From: Planctomycetota bacterium
Lineage (GTDB): Bacteria > Planctomycetota > UBA1135 > UBA2386
Length of the DNA: 64,000 nt
Assembly (NCBI GenBank): GCA_016794425.1
Contig: JAEUHR010000059.1
Coordinates: 1-64,000, forward strand
Direction: 5' to 3'
Positions 45,867 through 55,708 of this stretch are shown piece after piece. The notes under the pieces were generated by a model, which was given only the letters and a program-made list of their open reading frames with translations, did not search any database and was not told the DNA's origin. How positions within the stretch are numbered: position 1 is the first letter of the stretch; every line of letters starts with the position of its first letter. Both the position numbers and the translations under genes were made by a program.

Positions 45867-47596
45867 GGCGGGCCGGCAGCAGAGCGCAGGCCGGCGTCGT
45901 CGTCGAGCAGTTCGTGGACTTCCAGCTGCACCGGGCCGTCCTCGCCGCGCGGGTTCAGCCGCGGCGAGTAGACCAGCGTCCACGGGCCGTTCTTGCGCCG
46001 CAGCTCCTCGAAGCGCGGGCCGCCGCGCACGAGCCGCGCCGGTAGGATCTGGCCCGAGCCGGTGACGCGCAGGCGCAGGTCCTGGCCACGCTCGTCGGTC
46101 AGCGGATGGCCGACCGTGCGCACGCCCTGGGTCGCGAAGCGCGGCCGGCGGTGGCCCATGCCGAACGGCCCCAGCATGTCGAGCCGCCGCACCGTGTGCG
46201 GGTCGAGTTCGTCGAAGCTGGCGGCGCCGTCGATCGGCGCGTCGTCGGCGGCAGTCGCGGTGGTGCGGCACACCTCGAGGAAGCGCTCGCGGAACGCGTC
46301 GTAGTGTTCGCGCCGCACCTCGAGTCCGGCCGCGGCGGCGTGGCCGCCGTGCGCGACCAGGTGCTGGCTGCAGGCGGCGAGCGCGTGGCGCAGGTGCAGG
46401 CCCGACACGCAGCGGCCGGAGCCGCGGCCGACGTCGCCGCGGAACGCGATCAGCAGCACCGGCTTGCCGGTCTGCTCGGCCGCGCGCGCGGCGACGATGC
46501 CGAGCACGCCGGGGTGCCAGTCGTCGCTGGCCAGCACGATCGCCGGCGCCGGATCGCTGGCGGCACGCGCCAGCACGTCGTCCTGCAGCTGCCGTTCGAC
46601 GCGGCGGCGCTGCTCGTTGTGGCCCTCCAGCACCTTGGCCGCCGCCTGCGCTTCGCGGTAGCCCTTCGCGCACAAGAGCGCGACCGCGTCGTCGGCGTGC
46701 GCGACGCGGCCGGCCGCGTTCAGCAGCGGCGCGATCCGGAACGCGACGTCCTCGACGTCGGCGCCGCGGTGCAGCAGGCCGGCGGCGTCGAGCAGCGCGC
46801 GGACGCCGGGGTCGCGGCTCTGCGCCAGCGCCCGCATGCCGTGGAACACCAGCGTGCGATTCTCGCCGACCAGCGGTGCCACGTCGGCGACCGTGCCGAG
46901 CGCCGTGTAGGCCATCGCGTCGGTCAGGAACTCGGCGAACTCGGGGCTCTGCAGCATGCTGCCCGAGAACGAGCGGGCCAGCGCCGCCGCGAGCCGGAAC
47001 GCGACGCCGCAGCCGGCGAGGTTGCGGTCGGGGTAGCCGGCGTCGGGCAGGCGCGGGTTCAGCAGGGCGAACGGCGCCGCGACGTTCTCGCTGGTGCCGT
47101 GGTGGTCGGTCACGATCACGTCGACGCCGTGCGCCTGCAGTTCGGCGATCGGCGCGACGGCGTTGGTGCCGTTGTCGACCGAGATCACGAGCCGGTAGCC
47201 GCCGGCCAGGATCGTGTCGACGCTGCGCCGCGAGAACGAGTAGCCGTCGGCGCGGGCCGGCACGAACGGCTTGCTGGTCGCGTGCAGCAGCGCGAAGAAC
47301 TTGTGCAGCAGCACGGTGCCGGTGACGCCGTCGACGTCGTAGTCGCCGTGGATCAGGATCGGTTCACTCTGGCGCAGCGCCTGCCGGATCCGACCAGTGG
47401 CACGGTCCATGTCGCGGAACAGGAACGGGTCATGCAGCGAGCCGAGGTCGGGCCGCAGGAAGCTGCGCACCCGGTCCGGGTCGTCGAAGCCGCGCGCCAG
47501 CAGCACCCGCACGACGAGGTCCGGCAGGCCGAGCGTCCGGGCCAGCGCCCGTTCGCGAGGGTCCGGCGGGGGCGTCTTCGGGGCGGCGCGCAGCAT
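45863..47596 (-). CDS. recJ: Single-stranded-DNA-specific exonuclease RecJ
   Basis: 577 residues from the ATG at 47596. DHH phosphoesterase motifs: HGDYDVDGVTGT, SVDNGTNAV, VTDHHGTSE, and a DHHA1-type GGHAAAAGLEV near 400. An OB-like C-terminal part follows. RecJ degrades single-stranded DNA 5'-3' in recombination and mismatch repair. It is divergent from selA with only 13-33 bp between starts, so promoters must overlap the coding ends. Confidence 0.95.
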   Translation of the reverse strand: MLRAAPKTPPPDPRERALARTLGLPDLVVRVLLARGFDDPDRVRSFLRPDLGSLHDPFLFRDMDRATGRIRQALRQSEPILIHGDYDVDGVTGTVLLHKFFALLHATSKPFVPARADGYSFSRRSVDTILAGGYRLVISVDNGTNAVAPIAELQAHGVDVIVTDHHGTSENVAAPFALLNPRLPDAGYPDRNLAGCGVAFRLAAALARSFSGSMLQSPEFAEFLTDAMAYTALGTVADVAPLVGENRTLVFHGMRALAQSRDPGVRALLDAAGLLHRGADVEDVAFRIAPLLNAAGRVAHADDAVALLCAKGYREAQAAAKVLEGHNEQRRRVERQLQDDVLARAASDPAPAIVLASDDWHPGVLGIVAARAAEQTGKPVLLIAFRGDVGRGSGRCVSGLHLRHALAACSQHLVAHGGHAAAAGLEVRREHYDAFRERFLEVCRTTATAADDAPIDGAASFDELDPHTVRRLDMLGPFGMGHRRPRFATQGVRTVGHPLTDERGQDLRLRVTGSGQILPARLVRGGPRFEELRRKNGPWTLVYSPRLNPRGEDGPVQLEVHELLDDDAGLRSAAGPP

Positions 47597-47629
47597 GAGG
47601 GCCGGGGTATGGTAGCGACCCGTACCCCG

Positions 47630-49030
47630 ATGCCCACAACCGACTCCGACCGTTCCCGCGCCCTGCGCCATCTGCCGTCGGTCGACGTGATCGCGCGCGA
47701 CGAACGGCTGCAGTCGCTGCCGCGGCAGCTGCTGCTGCGCGAGGCGCGCGGCTGGCTCGACGAACTGCGGGCCCGGGTGCTGGCCGGCGAACTCCCGGCC
47801 GCGGCGGTCGAGGCGCTGGGCCGTCCCGAGGGCTACGGCGCGGCGCTGCGGGCGCGTTGTGCCGCCGCGCTGCGGCCGCGCCACGAACGCGTGTTCAATG
47901 CGACCGGCATCGTGCTGCACACCGGCATCGGCCGCGCACCGCTGCCGCGCGCGGCGGTTGCGGCGATCGCGCAGGCGGCCGGCTACGCGATCGTCGAAGT
48001 CGACCCGGTGACCGGCGTGCGCGACCAGCGCGAGGTCGCGGTCGCCCGGCTGCTGGCGGGCCTGTGCGGCACCGGCGGTGCGCTGGTGGTCAACAACAAT
48101 GCGGCGGCGACGACGCTGATGCTGGCGGCGCTGTGCGAGGGGCGCGAGGTCGTGGTCTCGCGCGGCGAACTGGTCGAGATCGGCGGCGGGTTCCGCGTGC
48201 CCGACGTGATGCGCCGCGCCGGCTGCACGATGGTCGAGGTCGGCACGACCAACAAGACGCACGAACGCGACTTCACGGCGGCGACCAACGAGCGCACCGT
48301 CGCGTGGCTGAAGGTGCACCCGAGCAACTTCCGCATCGAGGGCTTCACCGGTGTGCCGTCGGTGGCGGACCTGGTGCGGCTGGCCGGCCCCGGCGGCCCG
48401 CTGGTGCTCGACGACCTCGGTTCGGGGCTGCTGCTCGACGCGCCGCTGCCGGGGCTCGAACACGAGCCGCGCGTGCGCGACAGCGTCGCCGCCGGCGCCG
48501 CGGTGACCTGCTTCTCCGGCGACAAGCTGCTCGGTGGGCCGCAGTGTGGTGCCTTGGTCGGCCGGGCCGACCTGATCGCGCGCTGCCGCGCGCACCCGCT
48601 CTACCGCGCGCTGCGCTGCGACAAGCTGACGCTGGCAGCGCTCGAGGCGACGCTGCTGCTGTACCGCGACGGTGACCCGCGGCGCGACGTGCCGACGCTG
48701 CGCATGCTGGCCGCCGACGCGGCCGAATTGCGCGCGCGCAGCGAACGGCTGGCCGCGCTGCTGCACGACCTCGGCGCCGCGGTCGTCGCCAGCGACTCGT
48801 TCGCCGGCGCCGGCGCGAATCCGGCGCGCGCGCTGCCGAGCTGCGCGGTCGCGTTGCGCGGCGGCGACGCCGAGGCCGCGGCTCTGCTGGCGGCACGGCC
48901 GATCGCCGTGTTCGCGCGCCGCGCCGACGGTCGGGTTGTGCTCGACGCGCGCACGCTGCTCGAAGAGGATCTCGACGAAGTGGCCGCCGCCGTGCGGCGT
49001 GCCTGGCCTTCCCCCCGCGGACGTGCATGA
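47630..49030 (+). CDS. selA: L-seryl-tRNA(Sec) selenium transferase
   Basis: 466 residues from the ATG at 47630; an in-frame ATG at 47609 with GAGG upstream is a good alternative. It converts seryl-tRNA(Sec) to selenocysteyl-tRNA(Sec) using selenophosphate and PLP. Diagnostic parts: RHLPSVD near the N-terminus, NATGIVLHTGIGRAPL (90-105), SRGELVEIGGGFRVP (177-191), EVGTTNKTH, and the PLP-lysine segment CFSGDKLLGGPQCG (Lys299). The stop overlaps the selD start (ATGA). Confidence 0.97.
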   Translation: MPTTDSDRSRALRHLPSVDVIARDERLQSLPRQLLLREARGWLDELRARVLAGELPAAAVEALGRPEGYGAALRARCAAALRPRHERVFNATGIVLHTGIGRAPLPRAAVAAIAQAAGYAIVEVDPVTGVRDQREVAVARLLAGLCGTGGALVVNNNAAATTLMLAALCEGREVVVSRGELVEIGGGFRVPDVMRRAGCTMVEVGTTNKTHERDFTAATNERTVAWLKVHPSNFRIEGFTGVPSVADLVRLAGPGGPLVLDDLGSGLLLDAPLPGLEHEPRVRDSVAAGAAVTCFSGDKLLGGPQCGALVGRADLIARCRAHPLYRALRCDKLTLAALEATLLLYRDGDPRRDVPTLRMLAADAAELRARSERLAALLHDLGAAVVASDSFAGAGANPARALPSCAVALRGGDAEAAALLAARPIAVFARRADGRVVLDARTLLEEDLDEVAAAVRRAWPSPRGRA

Positions 49031-50079
49031 GCGACCATCCCGACAAGCGCCTGACCCGCTACGCCTCCAGCTCGGGTTGAGCAGCGAAGCTGCCGCCGGG
49101 GAGCCTCGGGCAGGTTCTCCATCGACTGGGCACGATCGCGCATCCGGACCTGCTGACCGGTTTCGGCGGGTTCGAGGACGCCGGTGTGTACCGGCTCGAC
49201 GCCGAGCGCGCGCTGGTGCAGACCGTCGACTTCTTCCCGCCGGTGGTCGACGACGCGCGCTGGTTCGGCCGCATCGCCGCGGCGAACTCGCTGTCGGACG
49301 TCTATGCGATGGGCGGGCGGCCGATCACGGCGATGAACCTGGTCGGCTGGCCGCGCGACCTCGACATCGAGCTGCTCGGCGAAGTGCTGGCCGGCGGCCT
49401 CGAGAAGTGCAACGAAGCCGGCGCGGTGCTGTGCGGCGGCCATTCGGTCGTCGACCAGGAGATCAAGTTCGGCCTGTCGGTGACCGGGCTCGTGCATCCG
49501 GAACGCTGGTGGCCCAACCGCGGCGCGCGCGCCGGCGACGTGCTGCTGCTCAGCAAGCCGCTCGGCATGGGGCCGATCGCGACCGCGATCAAACGCGAGC
49601 AGATCGACGCGGGCCTCGCCCTGGCGGCGATGCAGGTGATGGCGACGTTGAACAAGGCCGCCGCCGAGGCGGTGCGCGACCTCGACGTGCACGGCGCGAC
49701 CGACGTCACCGGCTTCGGCCTGATCGGGCACGCCTGCGAGATGGCCGAGGGCGCCGGGCTCGGCCTCGAACTGCGCGCCGCGGCGCTGCCGCTGCAGCCG
49801 GGTGCGCTCGAGGCCGTGCGCGCCGGCGTGCTGTCGGGCGGCTGCAACCGCGGCCGGCAGTTCTACGGGCCGCGCGTCGAGATCGGTGCCGCGGTCGATG
49901 CGGCGGTCGCGGCGCTGGTGTTCGACGCCGAGACTTCCGGCGGGCTGTTGCTGGCGGTGCCGGCGGCGCAGGCCGAGACCGCGCAGCGCCGGTTGCGCGA
50001 CGCCGGCGCGCCAGCGCACGCGCTCGTCGGCGCGTTCGCGCCGCGCCGCGCAACGGAGCCGGTGCTGCGGCTCACTTGA
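49027..50079 (+). CDS. selD: Selenophosphate synthetase, itself a selenoprotein (Sec18)
   Basis: The ATG at 49027 overlaps the selA stop. The frame reads MSDHPDKRLTRYASSSG, then TGA (49078-49080), then AAKLPPGSL, and continues to 50079 for 350 residues in total. In SelD this position is the catalytic Cys or Sec (C17 in E. coli) followed by a catalytic Lys, here Lys21. Sec at this site is well known in the family. Later motifs include QTVDFFPPVVDD, NSLSDVYAMGG, GGHSV and HGATDVTGFGL. Without Sec decoding the gene would lose its active site. It makes selenophosphate from selenide and ATP. The 3' end overlaps the convergent gene by 8 bp. Confidence 0.96.
49090..49113 (+). promoter_or_regulatory. 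SECIS-like hairpin of selD
   Basis: CUGC-CG-CCG pairs with CGG-GCAG, leaving a 2-base bulge and an apical loop GGGAGCCU. The loop starts 19 nt after the UGA and begins with G, as bacterial SECIS elements require. Hand-folded. Confidence 0.6.
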
Positions 50080-50953
50080 CCACGGGCGGCGCGGCGGGCA
50101 GCAGCGGCACCGGCGGTGCCCAGCCGAGCCGTTCGCGCATCGCGGCGTCCAGCTCCGGGAACGGCACCGCATCGGCCGGTTCGATGTGCAGCTGCCAGAC
50201 GACCTGCACGACGGTCTGGCGCGCCACCGGCGCCAGCCCCGACGGATCCTCGTCGGCGTCGGCTGTGTGCGCCGCGTCCGGCGTGAACACGCAGGCGCGC
50301 AGCGTGATCGAGCGCAGCGTGCGCGTCGACGGGTCGCTCTCGAAGACGGCGTCGATCTGGACCAGCTCGGGGCCGACCAGGCGAGGCAGTTGTTCGAGCA
50401 GCATCTGCACCTCCTTGTCCGGATAGGCGAGATCGGCCATCAGCCTGGCGGCCGCTTCGCCCTGGCAGGTCGAGTGGGCGCGGACCACCGGGCGTCCGTC
50501 CGGGAACGCCGGCTCGGCGATCTGGACCGGAATCGCGTTGGCGATCGCCGCCAGGTCGAGCGCCGACGGCGCCGGTTCCGGTTCGTCGCCCTGCGGCCGC
50601 GTCCAGGTGCCGCCTTCGCGGCGCACGAGCTGGCGCATGCCGTGGTGCAGGCTGCTCACGTCGCGGCACTGCACCAGCACGAGACCGTCGCGGCAGGCGC
50701 CGCGGAACTCGATCGGCTCGCCGCGCTGGCGGAGGCGCGAGGCTCCGGTCAGGCGGCAGACGCCGGTGAACGCGAACGGCCGCGCCTGCAGCTGCGCCAC
50801 GGCGTGGCGCAGGTCGGCGGTCGCGCGTTCGGCGGCAGGATCGCTCGGCGCTGGCAGAGCGGCGGGTGGTGGCGCGGGCGGTGGTGCCGGCTCCTGGGCC
50901 AGCAGGCACGGCAGCAGCAGCACGGCGGCGGCAGGTGCGAGCGGGGACGGCAT
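50072..50953 (-). CDS. Secreted protein of unknown function
   Basis: About 293 residues from the ATG at 50953, giving a signal peptide MPSPLAPAAAVLLLPCLLAQ; a Pro/Ala-rich linker follows to residue 45. The remainder alternates helices and strands. It starts 35 bp after rbfA on the same strand and may end the nusA operon. It overlaps the selD 3' end by 8 bp. No family recognised. Confidence 0.7.
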   Translation of the reverse strand: MPSPLAPAAAVLLLPCLLAQEPAPPPAPPPAALPAPSDPAAERATADLRHAVAQLQARPFAFTGVCRLTGASRLRQRGEPIEFRGACRDGLVLVQCRDVSSLHHGMRQLVRREGGTWTRPQGDEPEPAPSALDLAAIANAIPVQIAEPAFPDGRPVVRAHSTCQGEAAARLMADLAYPDKEVQMLLEQLPRLVGPELVQIDAVFESDPSTRTLRSITLRACVFTPDAAHTADADEDPSGLAPVARQTVVQVVWQLHIEPADAVPFPELDAAMRERLGWAPPVPLLPAAPPVVK

Positions 50954-50988
50954 GCCGGCATCGTAGCCGGCAGCCCGCCGCGTGTCGG

Positions 50989-51396
50989 TCAAGGACGGTC
51001 GGCTTCGGGCGGCGGCGGCGGCACCGGCGGTGTCGGGTCGCCGCGGGTCTCGCGTTCTTCGCGCAGCTGGCGCAGCACTTCGTCGACGCGGCGCGCCTCG
51101 GCGATGCCCTCGTCGAACACGAACTGCAGCGACGGCACCGTGCGCGTGTGCAGGCCGTCGCCCATCTCGCGCTGGCAGAAGCCGCGCGCGCGGCGCAGCA
51201 CGCCTTCGCTGCGGCGGCGGGCCTTGTCGTCGCCGAGCACCGTCCAGTAGGCCTTGCAGACCGTGAACTCGCGGTCGAGTTCGACGCGCGTGATCGTGAC
51301 CATGCCGAGGTCCGGGTCGGCGAGGTCGCGCTGCAGGATCTCCGCGAGGCGGTGTTTGATCTGCTCCTGCAGCCGGGCGATGCGGCGGTCGTTCAT
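50989..51396 (-). CDS. rbfA: 30S ribosome-binding factor
   Basis: 135 residues from the ATG at 51396, overlapping the DUF503 stop (ATGA). The KH-like core is recognisable: RRIARLQEQIKHRLAEIL, then DPDLGMVTITRVELDREF, and the C-terminal RTVPSLQFVFDEGI. It helps mature the 16S rRNA 5' end. The last 20 residues are a Pro-rich tail. Its place after infB is the standard arrangement. Confidence 0.93.
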   Translation of the reverse strand: MNDRRIARLQEQIKHRLAEILQRDLADPDLGMVTITRVELDREFTVCKAYWTVLGDDKARRRSEGVLRRARGFCQREMGDGLHTRTVPSLQFVFDEGIAEARRVDEVLRQLREERETRGDPTPPVPPPPPEADRP

Positions 51397-51686
51397 CGCG
51401 GCGAGATGATTTCGAGCTGGTGGTCGACCAGGGTGCCGTCGCGCCACTCCTGCAGCGTGTTGACCAGGTGGTCCATCGTGCTGTTGACGTGCGCGGTGTC
51501 GCTGCCGGCGACGACGGCGCCGAGCGTCGCGACGGTGAGTTCGTCGAGGTCCTCGATCTCGGCGATCGAGACGTTGTACGAACGCCGCAGCCGGTCCTTC
51601 AGCGACTTCACGACGCTGCGTTTGTCCTTCAGCGACTCGGCGTAGGGGATCTCGAGCGAGAACTGGAGGATGCCGATGTGCAGCAT
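51393..51686 (-). CDS. DUF503 protein (YlxP-like)
   Basis: 97 residues from the ATG at 51686. SLKDKRSVVKSLKDRLRRSYNVSIAE is the DUF503 hallmark. Members are encoded between infB and rbfA in many bacteria, as here, and are thought to act in ribosome maturation. It starts 86 bp after infB and overlaps rbfA (ATGA). Confidence 0.9.
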   Translation of the reverse strand: MLHIGILQFSLEIPYAESLKDKRSVVKSLKDRLRRSYNVSIAEIEDLDELTVATLGAVVAGSDTAHVNSTMDHLVNTLQEWRDGTLVDHQLEIISPR

Positions 51687-51772
51687 GACCGAAGGCTCCG
51701 GTTCGTGGCCCTGCCGGCGGGTGCCGGCAGGGGATGCGGTGGGTGGGGCCGCCGTGGGCGCTGCTGCCATCG

Positions 51773-54526
51773 TCAGCCGCCGAGCGTGCGCTTGACGAGT
51801 TCGACCTGCACGAACTCGAGCTGGTCGCCGACCTTGATGTCCTGGTAGCCGTCGAGGGTCATACCGCACTCGAAGCCGGTCTTGACCTCGCGGACGTCCT
51901 CCTCGACGCGGCGCAGGCTGGCGACCTTGCCGGTCCAGACCACGGCGCCGTCGCGCGACAGGCGCACGATCGCGTTGCGGCGTGCGACGCCGTCGACGAT
52001 GCGGCAGCCGGCGATCGTGCCGAACTTGCTCGACTTGAAGGTCGCCTTGACCTCGGCGTGGCCGATGACCGACTGCACCTCTTCGGGCGCCAGCAGGCCC
52101 TCCATCGCCGCCTTGACCTGGTCCAGCAGCTCGTAGATCACGTCGTAGTAGCGGATCTCGACGCCCTCGCGCTCGGCGGCCTGCCGCGCGCTGCTGTCGG
52201 CGATCGTGTTGAAGCCGATGATCACCGCGCCCGACGCGTGGGCCAGCGACACGTCGGTCTCGTTGATGCCGCCGAGCGCCGAGTGCACGAGGTTGACGCG
52301 CACTTCGGTCGTCGACAGGTCCTCGAGGCACTTGCGCAGCGGTTCCAGCGAACCCATCGCGTCGGCCTTCAGGATGATCTTGATCTCCTGCAGGTTGCGC
52401 TCGGCGAGCTTCTCCGACAGCGTCTCCAGCGTGACCGCCGAACGCTCGGCGCGCGACAGCTCGCGCACGCGGCGCTGGCGTTCCTCGACGACTTCCTTGG
52501 CCTTCTTGGCGTCGGCGACGACGAACAGCTTGTCGCCGGGGCTCGGCAGCCGGTCGAGGCCGAACACCGTGATCGGCGTCGACGGGCCGGCTTCGGTCAG
52601 GTTGTTGCCGTGGTCGTCGATCATCGCGCGCACGCGCGCGAAGCTCTCGCCGCAGACGATCTGGTCCTTCAGGTGCAGCGTGCCGTCGGTGACCAGCAGC
52701 GTCACGACGACGCCCTGCTCGGGCGACTGCCGCGATTCGACGACGATGCCCTTGGCCGGGGCGTCGGGGCGGGCGTGCAGGTCGAGGATCTCGGCCTCCA
52801 GCAGGATGCGCTCGATCAGTTCGTCGAGGCCCTGTCGTTTGACGGCCGACACCTCGACGACACCGGTGGTGCCGCCGAAGTCTTCGGACTGCAGGCCCTT
52901 GATCATCAGCTGCTGCTTGACCTGCATCGGCTTCGACGCCGGCAGGTCGCACTTGGTGATCGCGACCACGATCGGCACCTCGGCGGCCTTCGCGTGGTTG
53001 ATCGCTTCCTCGGTCTGCGGCATCACGCCGTCGTCACCGGCGACGACCAGCACGACGATGTCGGTCAGCTGTGCGCCGCGCGCACGCATCGCCGTGAAGG
53101 CGGCGTGGCCGGGCGTGTCGAGCACGACGATCGACTGGCCGGCTTCGTTGGTGACCTTGTAGGCGCCGATGTGCTGCGTGATGCCACCGGCCTCGTGCTT
53201 GGCGACGTCGCTCCGGCGCAGCGCGTCCATCAGCGACGTCTTGCCGTGGTCGACGTGGCCCATGAACGTCACGACCGGGGCGCGCAGCATCTGCTGTTCG
53301 CCCTCGGCTTCCTCGACCAGCTGCTCCATCAGCTCGTCCATCGCCTCCTTGTGGGCGACGATCTTGATGTTGCGCTCGAGTTCGAGGCCGACCAGTTCGA
53401 CTTCCTCGTTGCTGAGCAGCGAGTTGATGTTCTTGCCCGGGATCTTCAGCTTGAAGGTCAGCGTCGCGATCAGCTCGCTGACCTTGATGCCGAGTGCCTC
53501 GGACAGCGTCTTCATCGACACCGGTTCCTGGACCTCGACGATCTTGTTCGGGTCGACGGTCGGCGCGATGCGCTGCTTGCGACCACCCGGGCCGGTGCGG
53601 CCCTGATCGCGGCCGCGGGCGGCCGGGCCGCGACGGGCGCCGGTCTGCGGCATCGAGCGCGGGCTGACGCCGCGCTGCTGCATCTTCTGCAGGGCGGCGC
53701 GGCGCAAGTCGCGCGGCGCGGCCGGGGCGCTGCGCCGCGTCGCGTCGCGGATCGTCTCCTGCGGCAGTTCGATGCGGCCGACGACGGTGGCCTTCTGCTG
53801 CGGCACCAGCAGTCTGCGCACCGGGTCGAGCTCGGGCTCGGCGGCGGCGGCGGCGGGGGGCGCTACCGGCGTGCTGGCGGCGGCCGGCACGACCACTGCG
53901 GGCGGCGGTTCGGCGGGCGCCGGGGGCGGCGTCGGCGCGATCGGGGCCGGCGGCGGGGCGACCGGCGCCTCGGCGACCGGCTGCGGGGCGGGCACCGGCT
54001 TCGGCGTCGGCTCCACGTACGGCTCGGCGGCCGGCTCTTCGGGCGGCGGGACGAGCGGCTTGCGCGCGACCTTCGGTGCCGGCGCCGGTTCCAGTTCGGG
54101 CTCGACGTCGCCGGCGGGGGAAGGGCTGGCCGCGGGCTGGGCCGGTCCGGTCGCCGGCGCGGCTTCCTCGGCGGAGCCGTCCTCGAGCTCCTTCTTGGTG
54201 CGTTTGACCGGCGTCTTCGGCAGCGCCTTCTTCGGCAGCTCCTTGCGCGTCGGCCTCGCGGGCTCGGGCTCGGCCTGCGGCTCGTCCTCGACGACCGCCG
54301 CGAGCAGCTTCTTCTTCGGCGCGGCGGGGGGCGGCGTCTCTTCGGCAGGCTTGCGCCGCAGGCCCTGCGCCGACAGACGCGCCTCGACCATCATCAGGTC
54401 GGCGTCGTCGAGCACCGTCATGTGGGTCTTGACGTTCTCGAAGCCGATCTCACGCAGCAGCTTCGCCAGGTCGGGACCCTTCATCCCGAACTCCTTCGCC
54501 AGCTCGAAGACTCGTACCTTTTTCAA
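51773..54526 (-). CDS. infB: Translation initiation factor IF-2
   Basis: A 917-residue protein. IF2_N module VRVFELAKEFGMKGPDLAKLL (4-24), a long Pro/Ala/Glu linker (70-290), then a second IF2_N-like module (MKTLSEALGIKVSELIATL). The GTPase domain carries GHVDHGKTSLMDAL, DTPGHAAF and TKCDLP, followed by domains II-IV. It delivers fMet-tRNA to the 30S subunit. It lies downstream of nusA with a 102-bp gap. The linker explains large open frames on the opposite strand here. Confidence 0.97.
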   Translation of the reverse strand: MKKVRVFELAKEFGMKGPDLAKLLREIGFENVKTHMTVLDDADLMMVEARLSAQGLRRKPAEETPPPAAPKKKLLAAVVEDEPQAEPEPARPTRKELPKKALPKTPVKRTKKELEDGSAEEAAPATGPAQPAASPSPAGDVEPELEPAPAPKVARKPLVPPPEEPAAEPYVEPTPKPVPAPQPVAEAPVAPPPAPIAPTPPPAPAEPPPAVVVPAAASTPVAPPAAAAAEPELDPVRRLLVPQQKATVVGRIELPQETIRDATRRSAPAAPRDLRRAALQKMQQRGVSPRSMPQTGARRGPAARGRDQGRTGPGGRKQRIAPTVDPNKIVEVQEPVSMKTLSEALGIKVSELIATLTFKLKIPGKNINSLLSNEEVELVGLELERNIKIVAHKEAMDELMEQLVEEAEGEQQMLRAPVVTFMGHVDHGKTSLMDALRRSDVAKHEAGGITQHIGAYKVTNEAGQSIVVLDTPGHAAFTAMRARGAQLTDIVVLVVAGDDGVMPQTEEAINHAKAAEVPIVVAITKCDLPASKPMQVKQQLMIKGLQSEDFGGTTGVVEVSAVKRQGLDELIERILLEAEILDLHARPDAPAKGIVVESRQSPEQGVVVTLLVTDGTLHLKDQIVCGESFARVRAMIDDHGNNLTEAGPSTPITVFGLDRLPSPGDKLFVVADAKKAKEVVEERQRRVRELSRAERSAVTLETLSEKLAERNLQEIKIILKADAMGSLEPLRKCLEDLSTTEVRVNLVHSALGGINETDVSLAHASGAVIIGFNTIADSSARQAAEREGVEIRYYDVIYELLDQVKAAMEGLLAPEEVQSVIGHAEVKATFKSSKFGTIAGCRIVDGVARRNAIVRLSRDGAVVWTGKVASLRRVEEDVREVKTGFECGMTLDGYQDIKVGDQLEFVQVELVKRTLGG

Positions 54527-54628
54527 TCGCTTTGCTCCTGACCGGACCGGCGCGGAGTGCGCGGTGCGGCGTGCGTTTCGTGTCGTGGCGTGGTGCGGAA
54601 GCCGGTCATTGCTCGGGGGCGGCCGGGG

Positions 54629-55708
54629 TCAGTTCGGTTCGGTCGCGGACTGCGGGTCGTCGGCCGGCCGCGGCGCGCCGTCCCCGGCCGATGCGGCCTC
54701 GGTGGCGTCGCCCGCCGCGTCGTCGCCGGCGGCCGGCGCGTCGCCGGTGCCGCGGTCCTCGTCGGCCACCGACTGTTCGAGTTCGGCGCGCGTCATGATG
54801 TCGATGTCCCAGCCGGTCAGCTTGCTGGCCAGGCGGACGTTCTGGCCCTTGCGGCCGATCGCCAGCGACTGCTGGTCCTCGTTGACGATCACCAGCGCCT
54901 TCTTGGCGGCCGGATCCAGCGTGATGTCGCCGACCTCGGCCGGCTTCAGCGCGTTGGCGATCAGCGTCGTCGGGTCGTTGTTCCAGCGGATGATGTCGAT
55001 GCGCTCGCCGTTGAGCTCGTCGATGATCGACTTGATGCGGTTGCCGCGCACGCCGACGCAGGCGCCGACGCAGTCGACCTTGTCGTCGGTCGAGTCGACC
55101 GCCAGTTTGGTCCGGTAACCGGGCTCGCGCTCGATGCGGCGGATCGTGATCGTGCCGTCGGCGATCTCCGGCACCTCGAGCTCGAACAGCGCGCGCACCA
55201 GGTCGCGGTGCGAACGGCTCAGGATCACCTTGACGCGCGGGCCGACCTTCTTGACTTCGAACACCAGAGCGCGGATGCGTTCGCCGACGTTGTAGTTCTC
55301 GCTGCGGACCTTCTCGGCGCGCGGCAGGATGCCTTCGATGTTGCGGCCGAGGTTGACGATCACGGTGTCGCCCTCGAACCGCAGGATCGTGCCGCTGACG
55401 ATCTCGCCGAGCTTCTGCTCGAACTCGGCGAAGATCACGTCGCGCTCGGCCTCGCGCACGCGGCCGATGATCGCCTGCTTGACCGCCATCGCGAGGATGC
55501 GGCCCTGGTCCTCCATCGAGACGTCGTAGTTGCAGTCGAACTCGCCGGTCTCGCGATCGAGGTGCCACTCGATGTCGTCGAGGCCGTACTTCTTGGCCAG
55601 CGCCTGCGTCACCGCCTGCTCGATGGCCAGGAACAGACCTTCCTTGTCGATCTCCTTGTCGCGGGCGATCGAATCGATGTAGCGGAGGATGTCGGCGTTG
55701 TTGGCCAT
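54629..55708 (-). CDS. nusA: Transcription termination/antitermination protein NusA
   Basis: A 359-residue protein. N-terminal RNA-polymerase-binding domain (ILRYIDSIARDKEIDKEGLF), S1 domain (LGEIVSGTILRFEGDTVIVNL) and KH domains (VGVRGNRIKSIIDELNGERI; VNEDQQSLAIGRKGQNVRLASKLTG). It lacks the C-terminal acidic repeats of the E. coli protein and instead ends in a disordered Asp/Ala tail (315-359). It heads the nusA-infB-DUF503-rbfA cluster; rimP, often upstream, is absent. Confidence 0.96.
   Translation of the reverse strand: MANNADILRYIDSIARDKEIDKEGLFLAIEQAVTQALAKKYGLDDIEWHLDRETGEFDCNYDVSMEDQGRILAMAVKQAIIGRVREAERDVIFAEFEQKLGEIVSGTILRFEGDTVIVNLGRNIEGILPRAEKVRSENYNVGERIRALVFEVKKVGPRVKVILSRSHRDLVRALFELEVPEIADGTITIRRIEREPGYRTKLAVDSTDDKVDCVGACVGVRGNRIKSIIDELNGERIDIIRWNNDPTTLIANALKPAEVGDITLDPAAKKALVIVNEDQQSLAIGRKGQNVRLASKLTGWDIDIMTRAELEQSVADEDRGTGDAPAAGDDAAGDATEAASAGDGAPRPADDPQSATEPN

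Noticed and set aside
45863..48766. A 967-residue minus-strand protein
   Set aside because: Only 45863-47596 is RecJ; the upstream 390 residues are the shadow of selA and have shadow-type Arg/Ala/Gln composition.
51734..54541. 935-residue plus-strand protein opposite infB
   Set aside because: It is His/Asp/Arg/Ala-biased throughout, as in other antisense shadows in this GC-rich window, and has no recognisable domain.
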